Virus record (IMG/VR): IMGVR_UViG_3300044730_001493
Coordinates: 1-25,359 of that record
Strand: one strand, 5' to 3'
DNA length: 25,359 nt
Source: a virus
Shown: positions 1 through 8,209 of the stretch, in pieces
Numbering within the stretch: position 1 is the first letter of the stretch
Layout of the letters: each line of letters opens with the position of its first letter
Position numbers and translations under genes: made by a program
Notes under the pieces: model-generated
The model's database searches: none
What the model saw: only the letters and a program-made list of their open reading frames with translations
Told to the model about the DNA's origin: nothing

Positions 1-88
1 TATGATTCCTTGGGAAAGGGAGGTTTATATTACTCTTCTCCAACAATATATTGAAGAGGAAACCCTGAAGAATCAAGCGAATGGATAG
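1..88 (+). CDS. 3' end of an upstream gene, probably a baseplate hub protein (partial)
   Basis: An open frame runs from the window edge to the TAG at 86-88. The visible C-terminus reads IPWEREVYITLLQQYIEEE followed by a short polar tail, an amphipathic Trp/Glu-rich helix. Such endings are familiar from small T4-like baseplate or tail-assembly proteins, and a gp26-type (T4_baseplate family) protein would suit the location just before hub genes. That name is only a guess from context and a short tail. The ATG at base 2 could be a true start of a 28-residue peptide, but a continuation from upstream is more likely. The stop lies inside the next gene (8-base overlap), so the two are probably translationally coupled. 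Confidence 0.5.
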   Translation, partial: MIPWEREVYITLLQQYIEEETLKNQANG

Positions 89-1688
89 GGCAGAAGCTGG
101 TTTAAGAGCACAAACAGGTGAAAAACCAGGTGGTGGGTATTATACTGCTTCGGATAGAATTACTCTGCAAAAGTTTTCACTTGGTAGAATTACAACTCTC
201 CCAAGATCTGTTTTCGGTGGGCGTGTAGTCTCTGGCGGCGGAGGTAGTGCTGGAGTGGGTGGAGGAGGCGGCGGTGCTGGTGCCACTACTGGCACAGCAA
301 TTGTAGTTAGACCTCAAGTCAGTTTAGTTGATAGAGCACAAGACTTAAGAATTCAAACAACTCAACAAACAGTTGGTGGTCTTCAGCAGAGTCTTGATGT
401 AATTCGTGTGCAAGTCACTGACTTAAATCAGGGAGTGCAAAACACTGCCAAATTATTGCAGGCAGAAAGTGCTATTGAGCAGAATCAACTCAAGCAAGAG
501 CAAGAACAGGAAAGAAGATTAGCAGAGCGTAAAATTCGTCTTGGAAAAGAAAGTGCTCTTGAAAGAGGAATACAAGTAGCACTAGCAAAACCAATACTTA
601 AACTTCAACAAACCATTACAAGTTTGTTTGACCGTATTATGGGGTCTCTGACAACATTATTCTTTGGATGGCTTACAAATCAAGGTATTGAAACCTTAAA
701 AGCACTTACTGAAGGAAATAGTAAAAAACTTGAAGAAATTAAGAATAATGTTATTAAGAATGTTTTATATGCAATAGGTGCTTTTGCGGCAGTTAAAATA
801 GGATTCGGTCTCTTAATGAGAACGATTACTGGATTAACATTGAGATTGACAGGTCTTGTTGCTAAAATTGCTTTAGCACCTTTTAGATTGGCAGGAGCAG
901 CAATTGGTGGACTACTTGGACTTGGTAGAGGAGCAGCAAGAGCAGTTACAGGTGCTGGCGGTAGGACTCCCATTACCACAAGTGGTGGAAGGGCTTTGAG
1001 TAGAAGTGGACCTTTAGCAAGGTTTTTGGGTGGAATTGGAAATATTGGAAAAGGTGCTCAAGGAGTTTTGAGAGGGGCTGGAAATGTTGCTTCTAAACTT
1101 TTTGCTCCTATAGCACTTGGAGTTGGAACTTATAGAATTGCACAGGGAGACATTACTGGTGGATTATTATCTTATGCATCTGCTGTTCCACTTATCGGAC
1201 TTCCTGCTTTAGGTGTTGACATTGCGAGAGAGTATGGTGCTTTCGAAGGAACATTCTTGGGTAAGAAAAAAGATAATGCACCAACACCAACACCAACAGC
1301 AGCAAAAGTAGCACCATCACAACCACAAACTCCTGCAATGCCACCAGCATCTGAAATGAAATTCAGTGTGGATACTGCAAATATGCTACAGGCACCAGCA
1401 CAACCTTTAGCACAAGAAACAGCACCTCCTTACGGCACATTAAATGTTGAAGGATTGATTCAAGAAAAACCAGCAGCAAATATGCAGGCACCACCAAAAC
1501 CTGTTACTCCTGTTGGCACATTGCCTGAAGCAAAGGCAAATATCATTATGGCAGGTGGTGGTAGAGATAGAACACAAACAATGGTAGCACAGCAAGAACC
1601 ATTGACCGATGTGCCATTCATACCATCTTCCAATACTGATAATTTTTATGTGCTTTATTCGCAAATGAATTATAATGTGGTGATGTGA
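81..1688 (+). CDS. Virion structural protein with coiled coil and hydrophobic Gly-rich core (tail/baseplate)
   Basis: 535 residues. In order: a Gly-rich linker (about 50-68), a Gln/Glu-rich predicted coiled coil (about 85-160), a helical hydrophobic stretch (about 170-205, containing LFDRIMG and GWLTN), strongly hydrophobic and Gly/Ala-rich segments (about 228-395), a Pro/Thr/Ala/Gln linker (400-480) and a conserved-looking C-terminus ending FYVLYSQMNYNVVM. There is no catalytic motif. Proteins of this layout are annotated as virion structural proteins in T4-like cyanophages; the exact role is unknown. Its N-terminal helical motif and C-terminal tail resemble those of the next gene, the wall hydrolase, which starts one base after this stop. 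The hydrophobic core could contact the host membrane or line the tail. That is inference. The start overlaps the upstream stop. Confidence 0.8.
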   Translation: MDRAEAGLRAQTGEKPGGGYYTASDRITLQKFSLGRITTLPRSVFGGRVVSGGGGSAGVGGGGGGAGATTGTAIVVRPQVSLVDRAQDLRIQTTQQTVGGLQQSLDVIRVQVTDLNQGVQNTAKLLQAESAIEQNQLKQEQEQERRLAERKIRLGKESALERGIQVALAKPILKLQQTITSLFDRIMGSLTTLFFGWLTNQGIETLKALTEGNSKKLEEIKNNVIKNVLYAIGAFAAVKIGFGLLMRTITGLTLRLTGLVAKIALAPFRLAGAAIGGLLGLGRGAARAVTGAGGRTPITTSGGRALSRSGPLARFLGGIGNIGKGAQGVLRGAGNVASKLFAPIALGVGTYRIAQGDITGGLLSYASAVPLIGLPALGVDIAREYGAFEGTFLGKKKDNAPTPTPTAAKVAPSQPQTPAMPPASEMKFSVDTANMLQAPAQPLAQETAPPYGTLNVEGLIQEKPAANMQAPPKPVTPVGTLPEAKANIIMAGGGRDRTQTMVAQQEPLTDVPFIPSSNTDNFYVLYSQMNYNVVM

Positions 1689-1689
1689 T

Positions 1690-3639
1690 ATGGTAGTAGC
1701 ATCTCCTCTAAATTTAAAAAAAGTTACGACTTCGGCAAGTGATTCTCAAAAGAAAGTCACTGAAGCGCGAAGTTCTGTAAAAAATATTGGTCAAGTTATT
1801 CTAAAAAGAACTAAAGTTAAAAGAGAATCATTCGCACAGACAAATCTTTTTAGAAAAAGAAGAGAAGAAAATGAAAAAAGAATGATGCTTGAGGATGAAC
1901 TTGAAGCGCCAAGAGTTGCTATTAGTCTTAATGGTCCTCAAAAACTTATTCAGGCAACAGGTGTTGGTGGATTTTTTAATCGAATTTTAGGATTTATTGG
2001 ATACTTATCTGCTGGTTGGTTGATGAATAATCTTCCAACCTTGATTGCAATGGGTAAAGAGTTTGTTGCAAGAATTCAAAAAGCAGGAGAAATTTTATCT
2101 GGATTCTTCAATAACACTATTAGATTATTTTTTAATGTAGGAAATATTTTAGGAGCACTAGGTCAAAATCTATTGCAGTTTGATTTCTTTGATACTTCAA
2201 ACCGTGTCAAAACTGCAATGGGTGATTTGAACTTTACGATGGAAAATCTTACAAGTCAAATTGAAGAAGCATTTGGACTATTGACAACTCCACTCACAGA
2301 AGGAAAATATAGTGGGGAGCAGATTCCTGAAACAGGAACACAACGAACTGATGAGGGTGCTTATGCTACACCACCACCTTATAGTGGTCCATCACCATCA
2401 ACCGGAAATATAACCAATACGCAAAAACAAGCATTAAATATACTTTCCAAATATGAATCTGCTGGGTCTGGAGGATATGATGCAGTAAATCAAATAGGTA
2501 TAAGAGGTGGTAGAGGAGTAATGGGATATAGTGGTGATTTTAAAAAAATGCCTCAACACGGTGGAAGATCACTCACTGATATGACGATTGCCGAGATTAT
2601 GTCTTTGCAGGCACCTAGATCTGGAATGTCAAATCAGGAGTGGATACGACAAGGTAGGTTGCACGCAGTTGGAAGATATCAGTTTATCGGAATGACTTTA
2701 CCTGGAGTAGTTAAGAGATCGGGAATACCTATAACTGCAAAATTTACACCAGAAGTGCAAGATTTATTGGCATTGCAATATTTAAAAGAAGCAGGAATTG
2801 GTGCTTGGGTTGGTCCTGCAGATAAAGCTACACGACAAGAAAGAGCAATTATAGAGGCAGCTAGAAAAGAACCTATAAATTATAGACCACCAGTATCTAC
2901 AAGTTCATCACCACAACCTAGACAAAATCTTCCTGTAAGAGGAAGATTTACACCATTAACAGGAACTAGTGGGAATTCAATGGGAAATAGACCACTATCA
3001 ACCCCAACAAGTCCATTCTTGGGTAAAGCGGGACCAATTACTTCTGGTTTTGGTTATAGATGGGGTAGAATGCATAGGGGATATGATATTGGTGTTCCAA
3101 CTGGGACTCCTGTCTATGCCTACCTGCCAGGTGTTGTAACTAGAATTGGATATGATCCATATGGATATGGGCATTATATTGAATGGAAAGATAGTATTCA
3201 CAATCAATTTCATTTCTTTGGACACTTAAAACAAAAACCTTCTTTAAGAGAGGGTCAATCTTTTGAATCTGGAGCTCCTTTAGGATTAACTGGTAGTACT
3301 GGAAGATCAACTGCCCCTCATTTACACTGGGAAATTGGACCACAAGGATCTCAAGTTGACCCAGGCAAGTGGTTAAAGGGTATAGGATCTAAACAATTGC
3401 CCGTATCTCCTACAGCATCTCAAATCTCCGCACCACCACAACAAACAAATATGGTGCCATTGTCACTGGCGCCGGAAAGAAAGGGTCAAGATATTATGAT
3501 TATTGAACCTCAACAACAACAGAATATCATTACTCCTGCATCTGGTGGTGGGGATATGTTGCCATCTCCAATCAGTGATTTTCAACTGTTAAATAACTTT
3601 ATCAAGAATAAACTTCTTCTAGATTTAGCATACGTATAA
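1690..3639 (+). CDS. Tail-associated peptidoglycan hydrolase: lysozyme-like domain plus M23 endopeptidase
   Basis: 649 residues. Residues 1-75 are basic and coiled; 93-165 are hydrophobic helices with FFNRILG and GWLMNN; 245-395 resemble a lysozyme/transglycosylase fold, with candidate catalytic Glu256 in KYESAG and a GRYQFI motif at 328-333; 448-562 are an M23 (LytM) metallopeptidase. The M23 zinc ligands are visible: H462 and D466 (HxxxD) and H546 of HLH (544-546), with H512 in FFGHL. Pro/Ser/Gln linkers separate the domains. M23 enzymes cut peptide cross-links in peptidoglycan and the other domain would cut glycan strands, so one virion protein could attack both bonds during DNA entry. It lies between a structural gene and the gp27-like hub, with TAATG overlap to the latter. 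M23 assignment is firm; the lysozyme-like domain is less so. Confidence 0.88.
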   Translation: MVVASPLNLKKVTTSASDSQKKVTEARSSVKNIGQVILKRTKVKRESFAQTNLFRKRREENEKRMMLEDELEAPRVAISLNGPQKLIQATGVGGFFNRILGFIGYLSAGWLMNNLPTLIAMGKEFVARIQKAGEILSGFFNNTIRLFFNVGNILGALGQNLLQFDFFDTSNRVKTAMGDLNFTMENLTSQIEEAFGLLTTPLTEGKYSGEQIPETGTQRTDEGAYATPPPYSGPSPSTGNITNTQKQALNILSKYESAGSGGYDAVNQIGIRGGRGVMGYSGDFKKMPQHGGRSLTDMTIAEIMSLQAPRSGMSNQEWIRQGRLHAVGRYQFIGMTLPGVVKRSGIPITAKFTPEVQDLLALQYLKEAGIGAWVGPADKATRQERAIIEAARKEPINYRPPVSTSSSPQPRQNLPVRGRFTPLTGTSGNSMGNRPLSTPTSPFLGKAGPITSGFGYRWGRMHRGYDIGVPTGTPVYAYLPGVVTRIGYDPYGYGHYIEWKDSIHNQFHFFGHLKQKPSLREGQSFESGAPLGLTGSTGRSTAPHLHWEIGPQGSQVDPGKWLKGIGSKQLPVSPTASQISAPPQQTNMVPLSLAPERKGQDIMIIEPQQQQNIITPASGGGDMLPSPISDFQLLNNFIKNKLLLDLAYV

Positions 3640-4988
3640 TGTCAATTCAAAAGTCCATATATGAAGAGTTAATTTTAGAATCGAGCGACCGTAGTCGAAC
3701 GATTGACATTTCAACAGGTGCGATTTCTATTGATTATTATGAAGATATTTTCTCTCCAACCATCACAGCAAAAATAAAAGTCATTAACACCGGAAACACA
3801 ATTGTTGCAGAGAATGGCACTGGAAGGCAGTCAATTTATAATGGTCTTCCCTTGAGGGGTGGTGAAAGAGTTTCGATGAAAATTGCAGGAAACTCTGCAA
3901 CAAATCCTGGACTAGATTTTACAAAAAGAGTTGCAGACTACCTATATGTTTCAAGTATTACTGATGTAATTTCGGAAACTAATCAAGAAAGTTTTACACT
4001 TCACTTGGTTTCTAGAGAAGCAATCACAAATGAAACTGTAAGAGTCGGTAAAAAGTTTAAGGTTGATAGTGCAATTAGTGATTCTGTAGAAAATATCTTA
4101 ACAAATTATCTCAAAACTGAAAAAATAGGTGCAATTGATAAATCCTCAAACAAATATGGATTTATAGGGAATTTGAGGAAACCTTTTACTCTTTTAGTCT
4201 GGTTGGCATCAAAGGCAGTTCCTCAATCTTCTGGAAGTGCAACTGCTGGATTTTTATTCTATCAAACGCAAGATGGATTTCAGTTTAGATCTGTCGATGG
4301 ATTGATTACACAAACACCCAGAACAGATATAAACGATAACCGTGTTGTTTACACCTACAACCAGGTCAATCAAGCATATGATGAAAATGATAACAAGGTT
4401 AACAATGACTTTAGAATTTTAAACTACTACGTTGAGAAAAATCAAAATCTAATTGAAAAACTTAAACTTGGGACTTATGCAAGTCATCGAATGTTTTTCA
4501 ATCCACTAGATTTTTCATTCTCTAAACCAGAGGAAGGAAAGTTTAAACTTGAAGATTATGCTGGAAAGTCAAATAATCTTGGCAGTCAAATTAAACTTCC
4601 ACCATTATCTGATGGCTCTGATTTAACACTGGGAGATGTGCCAACTAGAATTATTACTGCAGTTTATGATGTTGGAACAATGGATCCTGGAGTTTCGACA
4701 AAAATTAATTCGGACCAGACTTTATATCAATCTCAATCTTTAATGAGATATAATATTTTATTTACTCAAACTTTGAGTATTATTGTGCCGTCCAATACAA
4801 ATTTAAGGGCAGGGGATGTTATTGAGTGTCGTTTCCCAAATATTACACAATCATCTGCGAAAGAATATGACACTGAAACGAGTGGTCTATATATGATTAA
4901 GGAATTGTGTCATCACTTTGATGCTACTCGTTCATATACTTCTATGAAATTAATCAGAGACACTTTTGGAATTAACAAGAAGGCATAA
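3639..4988 (+). CDS. Baseplate hub protein, T4 gp27-like
   Basis: 449 residues, near the 391 of T4 gp27. The beginning (SIQKSIYEELILESSDRS, then DISTGAISIDYYEDIFSPT) is the usual opening of cyanophage gp27-like hub subunits, followed by beta-rich domains of the tail-tube/hub type. The last third has the VPSNTNLRAGDVIECRFP signature of hub barrels and ends in a helix-rich tail. T4 gp27 forms a trimeric ring under the tail tube and carries the gp5 spike. Here the gp5-like gene follows directly (three bases apart), which supports the assignment. The start ATG shares its A with the upstream TAA stop, so translation is probably coupled to the wall hydrolase. I see no frameshift or missing part. 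The family assignment is recognition from sequence; a profile search would confirm it. Confidence 0.8.
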   Translation: MSIQKSIYEELILESSDRSRTIDISTGAISIDYYEDIFSPTITAKIKVINTGNTIVAENGTGRQSIYNGLPLRGGERVSMKIAGNSATNPGLDFTKRVADYLYVSSITDVISETNQESFTLHLVSREAITNETVRVGKKFKVDSAISDSVENILTNYLKTEKIGAIDKSSNKYGFIGNLRKPFTLLVWLASKAVPQSSGSATAGFLFYQTQDGFQFRSVDGLITQTPRTDINDNRVVYTYNQVNQAYDENDNKVNNDFRILNYYVEKNQNLIEKLKLGTYASHRMFFNPLDFSFSKPEEGKFKLEDYAGKSNNLGSQIKLPPLSDGSDLTLGDVPTRIITAVYDVGTMDPGVSTKINSDQTLYQSQSLMRYNILFTQTLSIIVPSNTNLRAGDVIECRFPNITQSSAKEYDTETSGLYMIKELCHHFDATRSYTSMKLIRDTFGINKKA

Positions 4989-4991
4989 TAA

Positions 4992-6992
4992 ATGATAGAC
5001 GAATCACTTCTTAAAAGTAATTTTATTGGTAGAGACGGTTTTCGTTGGTGGATTGGGCAGATTCCTCCTATAGAAAATATGGGTGGTCAAGTAGATGGTC
5101 AGGGATGGGGAAATAGATTTAAGGTAAGAATTATTGGATATCATCCTTATAGTGAAGCAGAACTTCCTACTAAAGACCTTCCTTGGGCACAATGCTTAAT
5201 CCCAACTACCGCAGGAAGTGGAGCGGCAAACGTCGCAACTGGTGTGCAACTTCAACCAGGTGATGTTGTTCTTGGATTCTTTTTGGATGGCGATAATGCT
5301 CAAATTCCTGTAATTTTAGCAACATTTGGTAGAAGTGATTCCGTTCCTTCGAAAACTTATCAGTCACCATTCACCCCCTTTACTGGATATTCAAGTAAAG
5401 TTGAAAAGGCAAAAGTCACTCCAATTCAATCAAATGAAATAAAAGAAAATTCAAATCCATCGCCACCAAGTGTTACTGAAGAGCAAGCAGCAGCAATAGC
5501 ACAGAGAGTTGGTTATCAAGTTTTCTCTGAAAACTTTGCAATTGGAAATCAAATTCCACTAGCAAACACTGTTAAGAATACGAGAGTTGATAAGATTAAA
5601 TCAATTGTCAAGAATCTTCTTCGTAAATTAAATAATCTTCAAGGAAATCTTGCAAGAATTGAACAAACGATTCGTGAGGCAGCAAATAAGATTGTAACCT
5701 TATGTAATGATTTGATTGGTGGTATGTTTAATTTCTTAATTGACCAACTCATCAATCTTTTAAAGCAGGGACTAGATTTACTTTACAAATTAGTTTTTGC
5801 ACAAGTGCTTGCTGCAACAGGCAATCCAATTGCTGCTCATCTTGCTGGTGTTGCTGCACAAGAAGCAATGGTTTTACCAGTTAAAGCATTGGAGGAAGCA
5901 TTTGGATGTATTGCTGGCGCCGCAATTGAAAGTATGAAGAGTTTAGTCTTTGATATTCTAAATTCTACGGTTAATAATGTAGACCGTTTTGTAAGTTGTG
6001 CTGCAGATCAATTTGCTGGCACGTTATTGAATTCAATTATTGGTGTGCTTGAAACACTATTTGAAAGTCCTTTAGCAGGAGTTGCAAAGTTACTTCAATT
6101 CTTTTCAGGTTTTAATCTTGGAAATACTCTTCGTGAAGGAATTGGTGCTTTGTCTGAATTTGGAGCAGGATTTGCTTGTAATCAGAGTTTAGATAATTAT
6201 AGGGGTCTTGTAAATGAATGGACTGTTGGTGCTGGACCTTCAGGTTCAGTTTCATCAACAGCATCTTCTCTTGCCAACACTTATGGAAACATCAGAGATA
6301 TTACAAACATTATTAGTTCTGGTGTAGACATTAATTCTGTAACGCAATGTTTTACTGGTGCTTTACAATTTGCAAGTCCACCGGCAATTAATATCTTCGG
6401 TGGTCGTGGATCTGGAGCATCAGCAATTCCAATCTTTGGGAATCTTGTTACAAATCCAGATGGAAATACAACTGCAAGTATTATTGGAGCGCAATTGACA
6501 AATCCAGGATCTGGATATGCTTATTCTCCATTTGTAGAAATTATAGATGATAATGATCAAGGATATGGTGCTGTAGCAAGAGCACTTATTAATCAAAGTG
6601 GTGAAGTTGAATCAATCTATATGGTTTCTGAAGGTGAGAATTATTCTGTTGGCAATCTCGCAGAGTTTTCTGTGTTGAGAGTATTGGTTGAAGATGGTGG
6701 AAGTGGATATGATAATGACACAGTTATTACTGATAATCTTGGTAATGAATACAATTATAAGATTACAGATGGTCGTATCACTCAAGTCACACCTCTAAAT
6801 AATATTGTTGATAGTCTACCTGTGATTAGTATTGCATCAGATACTGGATTTGGTGCCATCTTGCGCCCAGTAGTTGGTGCTTTTAAAGAAACTGGACCCA
6901 TTCCTGCTTCTCCAGACGCAGATCCTAATTCACCAAATTCTGCAAATCTATTTGCACAACAAGTTCAAACATCGATAGATTGCCCAATATAA
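4992..6992 (+). CDS. Baseplate hub/spike protein, gp5-like with N-terminal OB fold and no lysozyme
   Basis: 666 residues. Residues about 10-115 match the gp5/VgrG-type OB fold: RFKVRIIGYHP (42-52), LQPGDVVLGFFLDGD (87-101) and the closing IPVILATFGR (105-114). T4 gp5 follows this with a lysozyme and a triple beta-helix. Here instead there is a long helical, partly hydrophobic region (about 195-400) and a C-terminal beta-rich segment with repeated GSGY-type modules (about 500-625). No lysozyme catalytic arrangement is visible. The beta-helix needle appears to be the next gene, and wall-degrading activity is in the gene at 1690. It starts three bases after the gp27-like gene and probably binds it. 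The function as hub/spike adaptor is inferred from the OB fold and gene order. Confidence 0.8.
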   Translation: MIDESLLKSNFIGRDGFRWWIGQIPPIENMGGQVDGQGWGNRFKVRIIGYHPYSEAELPTKDLPWAQCLIPTTAGSGAANVATGVQLQPGDVVLGFFLDGDNAQIPVILATFGRSDSVPSKTYQSPFTPFTGYSSKVEKAKVTPIQSNEIKENSNPSPPSVTEEQAAAIAQRVGYQVFSENFAIGNQIPLANTVKNTRVDKIKSIVKNLLRKLNNLQGNLARIEQTIREAANKIVTLCNDLIGGMFNFLIDQLINLLKQGLDLLYKLVFAQVLAATGNPIAAHLAGVAAQEAMVLPVKALEEAFGCIAGAAIESMKSLVFDILNSTVNNVDRFVSCAADQFAGTLLNSIIGVLETLFESPLAGVAKLLQFFSGFNLGNTLREGIGALSEFGAGFACNQSLDNYRGLVNEWTVGAGPSGSVSSTASSLANTYGNIRDITNIISSGVDINSVTQCFTGALQFASPPAINIFGGRGSGASAIPIFGNLVTNPDGNTTASIIGAQLTNPGSGYAYSPFVEIIDDNDQGYGAVARALINQSGEVESIYMVSEGENYSVGNLAEFSVLRVLVEDGGSGYDNDTVITDNLGNEYNYKITDGRITQVTPLNNIVDSLPVISIASDTGFGAILRPVVGAFKETGPIPASPDADPNSPNSANLFAQQVQTSIDCPI

Positions 6993-6993
6993 A

Positions 6994-7569
6994 ATGGCAG
7001 AAAGAAATAAAAACGTCTTTAAGAGACAATTAATTAGTTTTAACCCAAACTTTAGAATTGACACTGCCAATCCTCAAATGGGATTGAGTGGAACTGATGT
7101 TTATAAAATTTATGGTGTAACTGATACTGGAGATAATCAATCTTCGATTAGTTTGAGTAGTGGAGGACTGTTTTCAATTTATAACGACCAAACAATTCAA
7201 ATTTCTGGTGGTGCTAAAAATCCAGAAGGAAGAGAAGATGTCGTTATTATTGGAAACAATGGAAATGTTTCGATTTCGGCAAATGGAATGGTTCGCGTAT
7301 ATGCGACCAATATTATGATTGAGGCAGAAGAAGATATTCAGTTTAAGGCAGGAAGAAACATCACTATGAAGAGTGGTGCTGGTAGAATCCTGATAGATGG
7401 TCAAAGAGTTGATATAAAAGGAACTAGCGGAAATATACCTTCCTTACTTGGACTTGACTTTACTAGCAGAATTTTTTCTGGAAGTTTTGTTGGTGCTGAC
7501 TTTATTACGAATGCTGTAGGTGGAATTGTTGGTAATGTTGTCAACACTGTAATTGATTCGGTGTTATGA
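6994..7569 (+). CDS. Baseplate spike needle, beta-helix protein (gp5 C-terminal-like)
   Basis: 191 residues. After about 25 N-terminal residues the chain becomes a series of short alternating strands: ISLSSGGLFSIYND, then ISANGMVRVYATNIMIEAE, EDIQFKAGRNITMKSG and RILIDGQRVDIKG. This periodic pattern is that of the triple-stranded beta-helix at the C-terminus of T4 gp5 and VgrG spikes, including the typical run of EAEEDIQFKAGRNI. The last 45 residues are hydrophobic and Gly/Val-rich. It would form the membrane-puncturing needle below the OB-fold hub encoded immediately upstream, one base away. No PAAR-type tip protein is seen beside it. The needle assignment is from pattern and context. Confidence 0.75.
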   Translation: MAERNKNVFKRQLISFNPNFRIDTANPQMGLSGTDVYKIYGVTDTGDNQSSISLSSGGLFSIYNDQTIQISGGAKNPEGREDVVIIGNNGNVSISANGMVRVYATNIMIEAEEDIQFKAGRNITMKSGAGRILIDGQRVDIKGTSGNIPSLLGLDFTSRIFSGSFVGADFITNAVGGIVGNVVNTVIDSVL

Positions 7570-7727
7570 GTAACAATCAGTATTTTGGTTTAGAAACTTT
7601 CTTTAATGAAAAAGCAACTTTTTTTAAAAGTTTAGAAGGTGAGTTGATTATAACTTCTCCATCTGGCAAAAAATATAAATTAGTTGTTGATGATTCTGGA
7701 AATTTGTCTACTGAATTAATTTCCTGA
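7566..7727 (+). CDS. Small conserved-type protein of the tail cluster, function unknown
   Basis: 53 residues, start ATG overlapping the needle gene's TGA by four bases (ATGA), which supports translation by coupling even though there is no Shine-Dalgarno. The second half reads ELIITSPSGKKYKLVVDDSG, a beta-hairpin rich in Gly/Lys/Asp that recurs at the C-termini of small cyanophage structural proteins. It could be a spike accessory or tip protein, but no known motif proves that. It is the last gene of the late block; a sigma70 promoter follows eleven bases after its stop. Confidence 0.6.
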   Translation: MSNNQYFGLETFFNEKATFFKSLEGELIITSPSGKKYKLVVDDSGNLSTELIS

Positions 7728-7737
7728 CCCAGACCCC

Positions 7738-7766
7738 TTGACACCAGACCCAAGACCCTCTATAAT
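7738..7766 (+). promoter_or_regulatory. Sigma70-type promoter, perfect -35 and -10
   Basis: TTGACA at 7738-7743, a 17-base spacer, and TATAAT at 7761-7766. Transcription would start near 7773. The region around it repeats GACCC (7726, 7732, 7747, 7754). It faces the two small genes at 7791 and 7988, so it separates the late tail block from an early-type operon. Its spacer resembles those of the promoters at 8167, 20711 and 22296. Confidence 0.88.
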
Positions 7767-7790
7767 ATGGGGGTAATCAATCAAACCCCT

Positions 7791-7982
7791 ATGACTGCCC
7801 ACACTGAAGAGTTCCTGACCCGATGTGTAGTTGATACTCTTGGTAGAAAGTTCTATCTGTATTCTAGCGATGGTAATGAGCAAGTTGTGGAATGCGAAAC
7901 TGTGGATCAGTTTATGAATGTATTGGAAGTCGTTAGGAATCAGGTTGATGAAGATATGCTTGCCTATTCAGATCCTTTTTGA
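7791..7982 (+). CDS. Small protein, function unknown
   Basis: 63 residues beginning MTAHTEEFLTRCVVDTLGRK. An in-frame ATG at 7767 abuts the TATAAT box and lies upstream of the expected transcription start, so 7791 was chosen; that leaves a leader of about 18 bases with no Shine-Dalgarno. The protein looks like a mixed alpha/beta fold, with strands about 10-35 and an acidic helix about 36-57. No membrane segment or known motif is seen. It is followed five bases later by a Phd-type antitoxin gene and then by tRNAs. The upstream position next to an antitoxin invites a toxin guess, but size, acidity and order do not match known toxin families. Confidence 0.7.
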   Translation: MTAHTEEFLTRCVVDTLGRKFYLYSSDGNEQVVECETVDQFMNVLEVVRNQVDEDMLAYSDPF

Positions 7983-7987
7983 GAATT

Positions 7988-8170
7988 ATGAAGACGCTTA
8001 CAGTTCAAGAAGTAGAAGAAAACTTTGATGCTATTATGTCCCGTGTAAAGAAGGGAGAAAGTTTTGTCATTAGTAGTGAGTTTGGAAATGCAATGTTAAT
8101 GCCTTATTATGAGCATAAAGAAGTTGATGACCTGATACGAATACACACGGATCACGAAGAAGGTTGTTGA
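7988..8170 (+). CDS. Phd/YefM-type antitoxin-like protein
   Basis: 60 residues. The beginning TLTVQEVEENFDAIMSRVKK followed by GESFVISSEFGNAMLMPY fits the DNA-binding half of the Phd/YefM family: a first strand, the helix ending in a lysine pair, GE, then a strand and the G-x-x-x-x-L/V-M/P turn. In this family the N-terminus binds operator DNA as a dimer and the C-terminus neutralises a toxin (Doc, RelE/YoeB). The short acidic C-terminus (DLIRIHTDHEEGC) could still bind a toxin. No toxin gene is adjacent. It may counter a host toxin or act as a repressor; both are inference. ATG 7988 was preferred over TTG 7979. Its stop codon lies inside the -35 box of the tRNA promoter. Confidence 0.7.
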   Translation: MKTLTVQEVEENFDAIMSRVKKGESFVISSEFGNAMLMPYYEHKEVDDLIRIHTDHEEGC

Positions 8171-8195
8171 CACAGAGTTCCAGATCCTTTATAAT
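8167..8195 (+). promoter_or_regulatory. Sigma70-type promoter for the tRNA cluster
   Basis: TTGACA at 8167-8172, spacer of 17, TATAAT at 8190-8195. The TGA stop of the antitoxin gene is bases 2-4 of the -35 box. The first tRNA starts at 8210, about eight bases after the expected transcription start, so the promoter probably serves the three tRNAs. Confidence 0.85.
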
Positions 8196-8209
8196 TTATC
8201 TGGGTTTAT

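Noticed and set aside
7769-7790. GGGGT/ACCCC hairpin as terminator or riboswitch
   Set aside because: The expected transcription start falls inside its left arm, so the RNA would contain only part of the stem.
7791-8170. Complete toxin-antitoxin pair
   Set aside because: The 63-residue upstream protein is acidic and matches no known toxin, and Phd/YefM operons usually place the toxin after the antitoxin, where here there are tRNAs.
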